Source of the DNA: Achatina immaculata
Lineage: Eukaryota; Mollusca; Gastropoda; Stylommatophora; Achatinidae
NCBI GenBank assembly: GCA_009760885.1
Contig: CM019716.1
Coordinates: 10,734,438 to 10,798,437 of the forward strand
Reading direction: 5' to 3'
Length of the DNA stretch: 64,000 nucleotides
A model generated the notes under the pieces. That model saw only the letters and a list, made by a program, of their open reading frames with translations, was not told where the DNA came from and did not search any database. Shown piece after piece: positions 35,031 to 46,955 of this stretch; the first letter of the stretch is position 1; each line of letters starts with the position of its first letter. The translations under genes were made by a program, and so were the position numbers.

Positions 35031-35835
35031 GCATGCTAGGTAAGCGACTGTCACTGAACTATACACTGGTTATAGTGTGCTAGGTCAGTGACTGCCACTG
35101 AACTACACACTGGTTATAGTGTGCTAGGTCAGTGACCACCACTGAACTACACACTGGTTATAGTGTGCTAGGTCAGCAGCTGTCACTGAACTATACATTG
35201 TTATAGTGTACTATGTCAGTGACTGTCACTGAACTATAAACTGGTTATATGCTAGATCAGCAACTATCACTGAACTACACATTGTTATAGTGTACTATGT
35301 CAGCAACTGTCACTGAACTACACACTGGTTATATTGTGCTAGGTCAGCAACCATCACTGAACTACACATTGTTATAGTGTACTATGTCAGCAACTGTCAC
35401 TGAACTACACATTGGTTATAGTGTGCTAGATCAGCAACTGCCACTGAACTACAGCAACTGTCACGGAACTACACATTAGTTTTAGTGTGCTAGGTCAGCA
35501 ACTGTCGCTGGACTACACACTGGTTATAGTGTTCTAGGTCAGCAACTGTTATTGAACTACACACTGGTTATAGTGTGCTAAGTCAGCAACTGTCACTGAA
35601 CTACACACTGGTTATAGTGTTCTAGGTCAGCAACTGTCATTGAACTACACATTGGTTATAGTGTGTTAAGTCAGCAACTGTCATTGAACTACACACTGGT
35701 TATAGTGTGCTAGGTTAGCAACTCACTGAACTACACACTGGTTAGTGTGCTATGTCAGCAACTGTCACTGAACTACACACTGGTTATAGTGTGCTAGGTC
35801 AGCAACTGTCACTGAACTACACACTGGTTAGTTAA
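35031..35835. repeat. About 42-45-bp minisatellite, about 18 copies
   Basis: Units contain GCTAGGTCAGCAACTGTCAC, TGAACTACACACTGG and TTATAGTGT; rather diverged. Confidence 0.92.
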
Positions 35836-36200
35836 TGCTTGTAGCTCCACATAACTGAGTATTATAATGGTCCCCTCAAGAGACAATACACTAAACAGCA
35901 ATCCCACTGCCAGAGACATCAGTCTACAGTTCAACTTTGAACTTCAACTGTGTGAACAAAACTAGACTGTGTTACTGTTGTCCTTTCTCCAAAAAGATGT
36001 TAGGTTCTGAATGTCACCTGTAAAAACTATAATGACCACATCACGTGATTAGTCTTAACCAGTGATTGGGTTAACCGGCAGTTACTGGTAAATTACCCAT
36101 TTAAAAAAAAAAAAGAGAAAAACCGAAATTTCTGGAGGTTGCCGGTTACCATAACCGGTTTGCACTATCAAAAACCTAGACAAGGCAACCAGAGAAAATG
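35836..36200. other. No recognisable feature
   Basis: Unique sequence with A-rich runs. Confidence 0.4.
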
Positions 36201-37605
36201 ACTGGAGGATAACCGGGCCAGTATGACAATGATGATGCTCAATCTGGCTGGAGGAGGATCAGCCAGTACTGGCTCTGATTCAGCACATGAGCATTTTGTC
36301 AAGATTAAATCTTGCCACAAATAAGGTAAGAGAACAAAAACTCATACAAACATTTACTTTCCATTGATGCTTGTAAATTATGTTCAATTTTACATTTAAA
36401 AAAGTATAAAATTTCTTCTTCTTCTGCGTTCAAAGTTGCTGGTCACATCAGATCCTGATCCCTGTTTACATGGCAAAGCTCACAGTTCTCTCCAGATCTT
36501 GATAGGAGCCCCAAAGCTTTTACCCCAAGTTTGTGTCCTCTGCCCATGTCTCACGCCGCATGGTTTGGGCACTCTTGTAGGATATGTTCTGGAGTCTGGA
36601 CTCCACTGCCACATGGACACTCGTCTGTGTTAGACATTTTGAGTCGATGCAGGTGGCTTAGTGGTCTGCAGTGGCCTGTCCTTAGACGGAACAGGATGGT
36701 TTGCTGATGTCTTTGTAGTTGGTGTATTGCATCTGGTTTATTGTTGCATTTCAGTTGGTTCTTCCATTCTATAAAATACTGAATGTTGTATTGAGAAAAT
36801 TGGTAGTTTGGAAAATACTTCATGTAAAGTGAAAGACAGGTATAAGTGTGCCGGTTTAAAAAAATTCTTCTGCAATCACTGGTCTTAACTTTCACATGTG
36901 GCTTCATCTGATTGGCTGATCCTAGCTAATCACTGCCTGCTTGACCTGCGTCCTGCAAGTATGTGCTCCATCAGCCTGGGTAGGACTTAATAAAGCCTCC
37001 ATGGTGGTGGAGTCAGCTCAGAAACCTGCCTTTCAGATCCACATAACACATGGCAGTTCCCAGGAAAGCCACACAAATAAGTCCCAGTTGTTTGTTTACC
37101 ATGTAAGTATATGATTCATGAAAATAGCATTTCTGTCAAAGTTCTATGATTTGACAGAAATAATCTCCTTGTAAGAACATGGCTTGTCAAGCTGTACTTC
37201 TGTCATCTGGACTCGCACTATTCTTGTGCTGCACCTTGTGGTCATGGTTTTCTGAGAGTATCAAAAGTTTCATGTTTGCTGTTTACTTTCAGCATTTGTT
37301 TACCATGTACCAGAACAACCAGCTAACCATTCTCAAGTTGTTGCATGTGTTTATCATCATCATCATGTGGCACACTAACTAGTGCTACAATAACACCAAG
37401 TTTCTAATGTTCCCCTATTCTGTAGTCTGAGATATCAGTTCCTTTGGAAGTTTTTTTCTCTTTTTCTTTGACCTGACTTTCCCAGAGGTCATCAGGTTCT
37501 ATAACTAGTGACAAGACTGTAGTAGTCCAGACTATTTTTCTCTGCTAGAGTTACCGTCTGTTATGTGCCATAATGTAGGTAGCACCTCGTATGTGGATTC
37601 TTGGT
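36201..37605. repeat. 1.4-kb direct duplication, copy 1
   Basis: Repeated at 38043-39443 with only a few indels (for example 3 bp near 36581 and 1 bp near 36710). Contains a LINE remnant. Confidence 0.92.
36422..36910 (-). mobile_element. RNase H LINE C-terminal fragment, copy 1
   Basis: The - strand encodes a post-RNase H tail: TILFRLRTGHCRPLSHLHRL, DECPCGSGVQTPEHILQECP, ending near a (GAA)n-like tail (TTCTTCTTCTTCTG at 36412-36425 on +). Upstream codons IEWKNQLKCNNKPDA fit the same family. No catalytic residues are present. Confidence 0.8.
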
Positions 37606-38042
37606 ACAAGACATAGAGAACAACACAGAGTACAAAAACAAAACATAGAGAATATACAGAGCAGAAAACATAGAGAACACAGAGCAGAAAAACAATACAT
37701 AGAGAACAACACAGAACAGAAAAACAATACATAGAGAACACAGAACAGAAAAACAAGTCATAGAGAACACAGAACAGAAAAACAAGTCATAGAGAATACA
37801 GAACAGAAAAACAAGTCATAGAGAACACAGAACAGAAAAACAAGTCATAGAGAACACAGAACAGAAAAACAAGACATAGAGAACACAGAACAGAAAAACA
37901 AGTCATAGAGAACACAGAGCAGAAAAACAAGTCATAGAGAACACAGAACAGAAAAACAAGTCATAGAGAACACAGAACAGAAAAACAAGTCATAGAGAAC
38001 ACAGAACAGAAAAACAAGTCATAGAGAACACAGAACAGAAAA
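37606..38042. repeat. About 29-31-bp minisatellite (ACATAGAGAACACAGAACAG type), left block
   Basis: Units AACAAGTCATAGAGAACACA plus GAACAGAAA. Sits between the two copies of the 1.4-kb duplication. Confidence 0.92.
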
Positions 38043-39443
38043 ACTGGAGGATAACCGGGCCAGTATGACAATGATGATGCTCAATCTGGCTGGAGGAGGA
38101 TCAGCCAGTACTGGCTCTGATTCAGCACATGAGCATTTTGTCAAGATTAAATCTTGCCACAAATAAGGTAAGAGAACAAAAACTCATACAAACATTTACT
38201 TTCCATTGATGCTTGTAAATTATGTTCAATTTTACATTTAAAAAAGTATAAAATTTCTTCTTCTTCTGCGTTCAAAGTTGCTGGTCACATCAGATCCTGA
38301 TCCCTGTTTACATGGCAAAGCTCACAGTTCTCTCCAGATCTTGATAGGAGCCCCAAAGCTTTTACCCCAAGTTTGTGTCCTCTGCCCATGTCTCACGCCG
38401 CATGGTTTGGGCACTCTTGTAGTTGTTCTGGAGTCTGGACTCCACTGCCACATGGACACTCGTCTGTGTTAGACATTTTGAGTCGATGCAGGTGGCTTAG
38501 TGGTCTGCAGTGGCCTGTCCTTAGACGGAACAGGATGGTTTGCTGATGTCTTGTAGTTGGTGTATTGCATCTGGTTTATTGTTGCATTTCAGTTGGTTCT
38601 TCCATTCTATAAAATACTGAATGTTGTATTGAGAAAATTGGTAGTTTGGAAAATACTTCATGTAAAGTGAAAGACAGGTATAAGTGTGCCGGTTTAAAAA
38701 AATTCTTCTGCAATCACTGGTCTTAACTTTCACATGTGGCTTCATCTGATTGGCTGATCCTAGCTAATCACTGCCTGCTTGACCTGCGTCCTGCAAGTAT
38801 GTGCTCCATCAGCCTGGGTAGGACTTAATAAAGCCTCCATGGTGGTGGAGTCAGCTCAGAAACCTGCCTTTCAGATCCACATAACACATGGCAGTTCCCA
38901 GGAAAGCCACACAAATAAGTCCCAGTTGTTTGTTTACCATGTAAGTATATGATTCATGAAAATAGCATTTCTGTCAAAGTTCTATGATTTGACAGAAATA
39001 ATCTCCTTGTAAGAACATGGCTTGTCAAGCTGTACTTCTGTCATCTGGACTCGCACTATTCTTGTGCTGCACCTTGTGGTCATGGTTTTCTGAGAGTATC
39101 AAAAGTTTCATGTTTGCTGTTTACTTTCAGCATTTGTTTACCATGTACCAGAACAACCAGCTAACCATTCTCAAGTTGTTGCATGTGTTTATCATCATCA
39201 TCATGTGGCACACTAACTAGTGCTACAATAACACCAAGTTTCTAATGTTCCCCTATTCTGTAGTCTGAGATATCAGTTCCTTTGGAAGTTTTTTTCTCTT
39301 TTTCTTTGACCTGACTTTCCCAGAGGTCATCAGGTTCTATAACTAGTGACAAGACTGTAGTAGTCCAGACTATTTTTCTCTGCTAGAGTTACCGTCTGTT
39401 ATGTGCCATAATGTAGGTAGCACCTCGTATGTGGATTCTTGGT
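38043..39443. repeat. 1.4-kb direct duplication, copy 2
   Basis: See 36201-37605. Its LINE piece has a one-base loss that breaks the frame present in copy 1. Confidence 0.92.
38264..38748 (-). mobile_element. RNase H LINE C-terminal fragment, copy 2
   Basis: Duplicate of 36422-36910, carrying a frameshift at about 38551 (TGTCTTGTAG versus TGTCTTTGTAG). Confidence 0.8.
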
Positions 39444-41012
39444 ACAAGACATAGAAAACACAGAACAGAAAAACAAGACATAGAGAACACAGAACAGGAA
39501 AACAAGACATAGAGAACACAGAACAGGAAAACAAGACATAGAGAACAACACAGAGCAGAAAAACAAGACATAGAGAACAACACAGAACAGAAAAACAAGA
39601 CATAGAGAACACACAGAACAGAAAAACAAGACATAGAGAACACAGAACAGAAAAACAAGACAGAGAACAACACAGAGCAGAAAAACAAGACATAGAGAAC
39701 AACACAGAACAGAAAAACAAGACATAGAGAACAACACAGAACAGAAAAACAAGACATAGAGAACACAGAACAGGAAAACAAGACATAGAGAACAACACAG
39801 AGCAGAAAAACAAGACATAGAGAACAACACAGAACAGAAAAACAAGACATAGAGAACAACACAGAACAGAAAAACAAGACATAGAGAACACAGAACAGAA
39901 AAACAAGACAGAGAACAACACAGAACAGAAAAACAAGACATAGAGAACACAGAGCTGAAAAACAAGACAGAGAACAGCACAGAACAGAAAAACAAGACAT
40001 AGATAACACAGAGCTGAAAAACAAGACAGAGAACAGCACAGAACAGAAAAACAAGACATAGAGAACAACACAGAACAGAAAAACAAGACATAGAGAACAA
40101 CACAGAACAGGAAAACAAGACATAGAGAACAACACAGAACAGAAAAACAAGACAGAGAACAACACAGAGCAGAAAAACAAGACATAGAGAACACAGAGCT
40201 GAAAAACAAGACAGAGAACAGCACAGAACAGAAAAACAAGACATAGAGAACAACACAGAGCAGAAAAACAAGACATAGAGAACAACACAGAACAGAAAAA
40301 CAAGACAGAGAACAACACAGAACAGAAAAACAAGACAGAGAACAACACAGAGCAGAAAAACAAGACATAGAGAACACAGAACAGAAAAACAAGACAGAGA
40401 ACAACACAGAGCAGAAAAACAAGACATAGAGAACACAGAACAGAAAAACAAGACAGAGAACAACACAGAGCAGAAAAACAAGACATAGAGAACACAGAAC
40501 AGAAAAACAAGACAGAGAACAACACAGAGCAGAAAAACAAGACATAGAGAACACAGAACAGAAAAACAAGACAGAGAACAACACAGAGCAGAAAAACAAG
40601 ACATAGAGAACAACACAGAACAGAAAAACAAGACATAGAGAACAACACAGAGCAGAAAAACAAGACATAGAGAACAACACAGAGCAGAAAAACAAGACAT
40701 AGTGAACAATAGAGAACACAGAACAGAAAAACAAGACAGAGAACAGCAGAGCAGAAAAACAAGACAGAACAGCAGAGCAGAAAAACAAGACAGAGAACAG
40801 CACAGAGCAGAAAAACAAGACAGAGAACAACACAGAGCAGAAAAACAAGACAGAGAACACAGAACAGAAAAACAAGACAGAGAACACAGAGCAGAAAAAC
40901 AAGACAGAGAACACAGAACAGAAAAACAAGACAGAGAACACAGAACAGAAAAACAAGACAGAGAACACAGAACAGAAAAACAAGACAGAGAACACAGAGC
41001 AGAAAACCAACA
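39444..41012. repeat. 29-32-bp minisatellite, central block, about 53 copies
   Basis: Units AACAAGACATAGAGAACA with optional ACA, then CAGA(A/G)CAGAAA; shorter AACAAGACAGAGAACA forms dominate at the right end. The - strand frames of up to 557 codons (Cys-Ser-Val-Leu-Phe repeats) are not genes. Confidence 0.95.
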
Positions 41013-41230
41013 CTAGGCAAACTGAGACAAGTGAAAGATGGCTGTTTCTCTATCACAAACAAAATAAATGATTATTCTTGGTATATATCTTGTTATAATC
41101 ATATTTTATCTTTTATCTTATCTGTATTTACTGTTATAATCACATTTTATCCTTTATCTATATTTGTTATAATCACATTTTATCTTTTATCTTATCTGTA
41201 TTTACTGTTATAATCACACTTTATCTATCT

Positions 41231-41303
<73 letters not shown>

Positions 41304-41560
41304 CTTGTTATAATCACATTTTATCTTTTATCTTATCTGTATTTACTGTTATAATCACATTTTATCTTTTATCTTATCTGTATTTACTGTTATAATCACA
41401 TTTTATCCTTTATCTATATTTCTTGTTATAATCACATTTTATCTTTTATCTTATCTGTATTTACTGTTATAATCACATTTTATCTTTTATCTTATCTGTA
41501 TTTACTGTTATAATCACACTTTATCCATCTTGTATATGACTGCAAGATATGCCACATTAA
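41013..41560. repeat. TTATAATCACATTTTATC minisatellite with a (TA)n tract
   Basis: Units of 24-45 bp with CTTGTTATAATCACA and TTTTATCTTTTATC; (TA)n at about 41233-41300. Duplicated at 42766-43265 and, in part, at 44180-44628. Confidence 0.92.
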
Positions 41561-41570
41561 AACATAAAAC

Positions 41571-41920
41571 TTGCCCTGTCATACCACAGAAGCAGCTAGA
41601 GATCTGATGTTAGTGCCTATGTCCTTGACCTATCATATCACAGAAGCAGCTAGAGATCTGATGTTAGTGCCCATAATGCCCTTGACCTGTCCTATTAGAG
41701 AAGCAGCTAGAGATCTGATGTTAGTGCTCATGATGTCTTTGACTTTTGACTATCCTCACATAAGAAATGATGTGCCTGGCTGTCTCTCCTTTCAAAGCTA
41801 CAGATGGAGCCAGCTACACTTCTATACTTGAGTAACTGGAATGTCTGTAGCCAGACTTGAAGCACCCCTCTACATGAGAAGATGAGGACACTAACCACTG
41901 TGCACACACAGGAGCCTAAC
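41571..41920 (-). mobile_element. tRNA-derived SINE, copy 1, with internal triplication
   Basis: On the - strand the head has the A box TGGC(A)CAGTGG-like and a degenerate B box. The 3' part is tandemly triplicated as about 55-bp units (AGCAGCTAGAGATCTGATGT then TAGTGCCCAT, CCTTGACCTGTC). Shares its core with the SINE at 4144-4400. Confidence 0.72.
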
Positions 41921-42765
41921 AACAAGACATAGAGAACACAGAGCTGAAAAACAAGACAGAGAACAGCACAGAACAGAAAAACAAGACATAGAGAACAACA
42001 CAGAGCAGAAAAACAAGACATAGAGAACACAGAACAGAAAAACAAGACAGAGAACAACACAGAACAGAAAAACAAGACATAGAGAACAACACAGAACAGA
42101 AAAACAAGACATAGAGAACACAGAACAGAAAAACAAGACATAGAGAACAACACAGAGCAGAAAAACAAGACATAGAGAACACAGAACAGAAAAACAAGAC
42201 AGAGAACAACACAGAGCAGAAAAACAAGACATAGAGAACACAGAACAGAAAAACAAGACATAGAGAACAACACAGAACAGAAAAACAAGACATAGAGAAC
42301 ACAGAACAGAAAAACAAGACATATAGAACAACACAGAGCAGAAAAACAAGACATAGAGAACAACACAGAACAGAAAAACAAGACATAGAGAACAACACAG
42401 AGCAGAAAAACAAGACATAGAGAACAACACAGAGCAGAAAAACAAGACATAGTGAACAATAGAGAACACAGAACAGAAAAACAAGACAGAGAACAGCAGA
42501 GCAGAAAAACAAGACAGAACAGCAGAGCAGAAAAACAAGACAGAGAACAGCACAGAGCAGAAAAACAAGACAGAGAACAACACAGAGCAGAAAAACAAGA
42601 CAGAGAACACAGAACAGAAAAACAAGACAGAGAACACAGAGCAGAAAAACAAGACAGAGAACACAGAACAGAAAAACAAGACAGAGAACACAGAACAGAA
42701 AAACAAGACAGAGAACACAGAACAGAAAAACAAGACAGAGAACACAGAGCAGAAAACCAACACTA
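41921..42765. repeat. 29-32-bp minisatellite, right block
   Basis: Same family as 39444-41012. From about 42440 rightwards it is a direct copy of 40690-41290 at an offset of 1750 bp. Confidence 0.93.
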
Positions 42766-42975
42766 GGCAAACTGAGACAAGTGAAAGATGGCTGTTTCTC
42801 TATCACAAACAAAATAAATGATTATTCTTGGTATATATCTTGTTATAATCATATTTTATCTTTTATCTTATCTGTATTTACTGTTATAATCACATTTTAT
42901 CCTTTATCTATATTTGTTATAATCACATTTTATCTTTTATCCATATTTCTTGTTATAATCACACTTTATCTATCT

Positions 42976-43042
<67 letters not shown>

Positions 43043-43300
43043 CTTGTTATAATAACACTTTATCTATTTTGTATGTATATTTCTTGTTACATTCACATTT
43101 TATCTATTTTGTATGTATATTTATTGTTATAACCACACTTTATCTATATTTCTTGTTATAATCACAAATTTATCTATCTTGTTTCTATACTTCTTGTTAT
43201 AACCACACTTTATCTACCTTGTATCTATATTTCTTGTTATAATCACACTTTATCCATCTTGTATATGACTGCAAGATATGCCACATTAAAACATAAAACT
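42766..43300. repeat. TTATAATCACATTTTATC minisatellite with (TA)n, second copy
   Basis: Duplicate of 41013-41560 with a different unit number; (TA)n at about 42978-43040. Confidence 0.92.
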
Positions 43301-43304
43301 TGCC

Positions 43305-43653
43305 CTGTCATACCACAGAAGCAGCTAGAGATCTGATGTTAGTGCCTATATGTCCTTGACCTATCATATCACAGAAGCAGCTAGAGATCTGATGTTAGTG
43401 CCCATAATGCCCTTGACCTGTCCTATTAGAGAAGCAGCTAGAGATCTGATGTTAGTGCTCATGATGTCTTTGACTTTTGACTATCCTCACATAAGAAACT
43501 GATGTGCCTGGCTGTCTCTCCTTTCAAAGCTACAGATGGAGCCAGCTACACATTTCTATACTTGAGTAACTGGAATGTCTGTAGCCAGACTTGAAGCACC
43601 CCCTCTACATGAGAAGATGAGGACACTAACCACTGTGCCACACACAGGAGCCT
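43305..43653 (-). mobile_element. tRNA-derived SINE, copy 2
   Basis: Near-identical to 41571-41920, including the triplicated segment. A box on the - strand is TGGCACAGTGG. Followed by the foldback insertion. Confidence 0.72.
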
Positions 43654-43665
43654 AACACTACATTA

Positions 43666-44060
43666 TAAATAGGAAACTACGAGGTTTTGGTACGGTAAAG
43701 TAAGAGAACAAATATTGTAGGATTAAACCTCGAAAAAATCGTAGACAAAGCACTTTAGTGAGACGTGAGAGAAAGAAAAATCACAAGAGAATTACCTGGG
43801 ATTCGAACACGGACTCCGGTAGGACGAGCAGCCGTCTAGCCACGAGAGAACAGCCGTACTGTTCTCTCGTGGCTAGACGGCTGCTCATCCTACCGGAGTC
43901 CATGTTCGAATGTTCTCTCGTGGCTAGACGGCTGCTCGTCCTACCGGAGTCCGTGTTCGAATCCCAGGTAATTCTCTTGTGATTTTTCTTTCTCTCACGT
44001 CTCACTGAAGTGCTTTGTCTACGATTTTTTCGAGGTTTAATCCTACAATATTTGTTCTCT
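43666..44060. mobile_element. Foldback element with 150-bp inverted arms carrying tRNA-like heads, copy 1
   Basis: Positions 43703-43852 and 43911-44060 are inverted repeats of 150 bp. The 58-bp spacer holds a third partial head. Each head resembles the 5' part of a tRNA gene (TGGCTAGACGG as A box, TGTTCGAATCCCAGG as B box). A 12-bp direct repeat AACACTACATTA flanks it (43654-43665, 44061-44072), so it behaved as an inserted unit. The B box points outward in both arms. Confidence 0.85.
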
Positions 44061-44091
44061 AACACTACATTACAACAGGCAATTTTCTCAT

Positions 44092-44340
44092 ATGACCTTC
44101 ATTAGGTGTTGTGCTGACAGACATAGGGGACCATGCTTCCACAAATATTGCTCATGTTATTTTATTTTATCACCAAATCATCACTGTAATCACATTTTAT
44201 CTTTTATCCATATTTCTTGTTATAATCACATTTTATCTTTTATCCATATTTCTTGTTATAATCACACTTTATCTATATTTGTTATAATCACATTTTATCT
44301 TTTATCCATATTTCTTGTTATAATCACACTTTATCTATCT

Positions 44341-44407
<67 letters not shown>

Positions 44408-44640
44408 TTGTTATAATAACACTTTATCTATTTTGTATGTATATTTCTTGTTACATTCACATTTTATCTATTTTGTATGTATATTTATTGTTATAACCAC
44501 ACTTTATCTATATTTCTTGTTATAATCACAAATTTATCTATCTTGTTTCTATACTTCTTGTTATAACCACACTTTATCTACCTTGTATCTATATTTCTTG
44601 TTATAATCACACTTTATCCATCTTGTATATGACTGCAAGA
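44092..44640. repeat. TTATAATCACATTTTATC minisatellite with (TA)n, third copy
   Basis: Same family as 41013-41560; (TA)n at about 44343-44404. Confidence 0.9.
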
Positions 44641-44666
44641 TATGCCACATTAAAACATAAAACTTG

Positions 44667-45016
44667 CCCTGTCATACCACAGAAGCAGCTAGAGATCTGA
44701 TGTTAGTGCCTATATGTCCTTGACCTATCATATCACAGAAGCAGCTAGAGATCTGATGTTAGTGCCCATAATGCCCTTGACCTGTCCTATTAGAGAAGCA
44801 GCTAGAGATCTGATGTTAGTGCTCATGATGTCTTTGACTTTTGACTATCCTCACATAAGAAACTGATGTGCCTGGCTGTCTCTCCTTTCAAAGCTACAGA
44901 TGGAGCCAGCTACACATTTCTATACTTGAGTAACTGGAATGTCTGTAGCCAGACTTGAAGCACCCCCTCTACATGAGAAGATGAGGACACTAACCACTGT
45001 GCCACACACAGGAGCC
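44667..45016 (-). mobile_element. tRNA-derived SINE, copy 3
   Basis: Direct duplicate of 43305-43653 at an offset of about 1363 bp. Confidence 0.72.
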
Positions 45017-45028
45017 TAACACTACATT

Positions 45029-45423
45029 ATAAATAGGAAACTACGAGGTTTTGGTACGGTAAAGTAAGAGAACAAATATTGTAGGATTAAACCTCGAAAA
45101 ATCGTAGACAAAGCACTTTAGTGAGACGTGAGAGAAAGAAAAATCACAAGAGAATTACCTGGGATTCGAACACGGACTCCGGTAGGACGAGCAGCCGTCT
45201 AGCCACGAGAGAACAGCCGTACTGTTCTCTCGTGGCTAGACGGCTGCTCATCCTACCGGAGTCCATGTTCGAATGTTCTCTCGTGGCTAGACGGCTGCTC
45301 GTCCTACCGGAGTCCGTGTTCGAATCCCAGGTAATTCTCTTGTGATTTTTCTTTCTCTCACGTCTCACTGAAGTGCTTTGTCTACGATTTTTTCGAGGTT
45401 TAATCCTACAATATTTGTTCTCT
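45029..45423. mobile_element. Foldback element with tRNA-like heads, copy 2
   Basis: Duplicate of 43666-44060; arms at 45067-45215 and 45274-45423, one A fewer near 45099. Confidence 0.85.
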
Positions 45424-45540
45424 AACACTACATTACAACAGGCAATTTTCTCATATGACCTTCATTAGGTGTTGTGCTGACAGACATAGGGGACCATGCT
45501 TCCACAAATATTGCTCATGTTATTTTATTTTATCACCAAA

Positions 45541-46049
45541 TCATCACTGTAATCACATTTTATTTCACACTAAAGACATTTTATTTCACAGTAATCACCC
45601 AATATAAACACATTTCTTTCATTCAGTAAACACTGGTATTCTTTCAACACAAACTCATACAATAAATTCACAAGAAAAAAAATGAAAACCACATGTAATA
45701 ACTAAAGAAAATACAAAAATGATTATTTCACTTTCAGATCTAACTGGATTACATTATGTTTAGGTTGTAATTTATAGCACACTATCTATACTGTTCAAAA
45801 AAAGAAACACAACACTACTGTAGTTGTAATGGACACCAAATTTCAAACTTGTATAAAAATTTTATTTTACGGAATTAATGTTTCAATCTTGGCATGAAGA
45901 AACTTTAACTCACTGACTGCCATTCTTGCTATAGCGAGGTTTTCCGGTTAGCCTGGTGACTGCCATCCTCGTTATAGCAAGATCTGTTTCGTTGTAGCAT
46001 GAAATCAGTCTAACTTTTAATTGTACATGATTTATCTGAGCAGGTCTGG
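45541..46049. repeat. Direct duplication, copy 1, including the left end of the Tc1 element
   Basis: Repeated at 46710-47232 (offset 1169). Contains the Tc1 terminal sequence TATACTGTTCAAAAAAAG at 45787. Confidence 0.88.
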
Positions 46050-46187
46050 TGACCTTTCATAGCTACAGATGGAGCCAGCTACACATTTCTATACTTGAGT
46101 AACTGGAATGTCTGTAGCCAGACTTGAAGCACCCCCTCTACATGAGAAGATGAGGACACTAACCACTGTGCCACACACAGGAGCCTA
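46050..46187 (-). mobile_element. SINE head fragment at a duplication junction
   Basis: Begins abruptly at TAGCTACAGATGGAGCC inside the SINE body. The junction joins the Tc1 end to the SINE and marks the breakpoint of the 1169-bp tandem duplication. Confidence 0.7.
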
Positions 46188-46197
46188 ACACTACATT

Positions 46198-46592
46198 ATA
46201 AATAGGAAACTACGAGGTTTTGGTACGGTAAAGTAAGAGAACAAATATTGTAGGATTAAACCTCGAAAAATCGTAGACAAAGCACTTTAGTGAGACGTGA
46301 GAGAAAGAAAAATCACAAGAGAATTACCTGGGATTCGAACACGGACTCCGGTAGGACGAGCAGCCGTCTAGCCACGAGAGAACAGCCGTACTGTTCTCTC
46401 GTGGCTAGACGGCTGCTCATCCTACCGGAGTCCATGTTCGAATGTTCTCTCGTGGCTAGACGGCTGCTCGTCCTACCGGAGTCCGTGTTCGAATCCCAGG
46501 TAATTCTCTTGTGATTTTTCTTTCTCTCACGTCTCACTGAAGTGCTTTGTCTACGATTTTTTCGAGGTTTAATCCTACAATATTTGTTCTCT
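46198..46592. mobile_element. Foldback element with tRNA-like heads, copy 3
   Basis: Duplicate of 45029-45423 at an offset of 1169 bp; arms 46236-46384 and 46443-46592. Confidence 0.85.
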
Positions 46593-46955
46593 AACACTAC
46601 ATTACAACAGGCAATTTTCTCATATGACCTTCATTAGGTGTTGTGCTGACAGACATAGGGGACCATGCTTCCACAAATATTGCTCATGTTATTTTATTTT
46701 ATCACCAAATCATCACTGTAATCACATTTTATTTCACACTAAAGACATTTTATTTCACAGTAATCACCCAATATAAACACATTTCTTTCATTCAGTAAAC
46801 ACTGGTATTCTTTCAACACAAACTCATACAATAAATTCACAAGAAAAAAAATGAAAACCACATGTAATAACTAAAGAAAATACAAAAATGATTATTTCAC
46901 TTTCAGATCTAACTGGATTACATTATGTTTAGGTTGTAATTTATAGCACACTATC

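Noticed and set aside
39370..41062. Membrane-protein-like frames of over 500 codons on the - strand
   Set aside because: Cys/Phe/Leu/Val repeats from the antisense of an AACAAGACATAGAGAACA array, open in several frames at once.
43790..43965. Functional tRNA gene
   Set aside because: A and B boxes are present, but no complete cloverleaf or terminator was found, and the heads occur in inverted and truncated copies.
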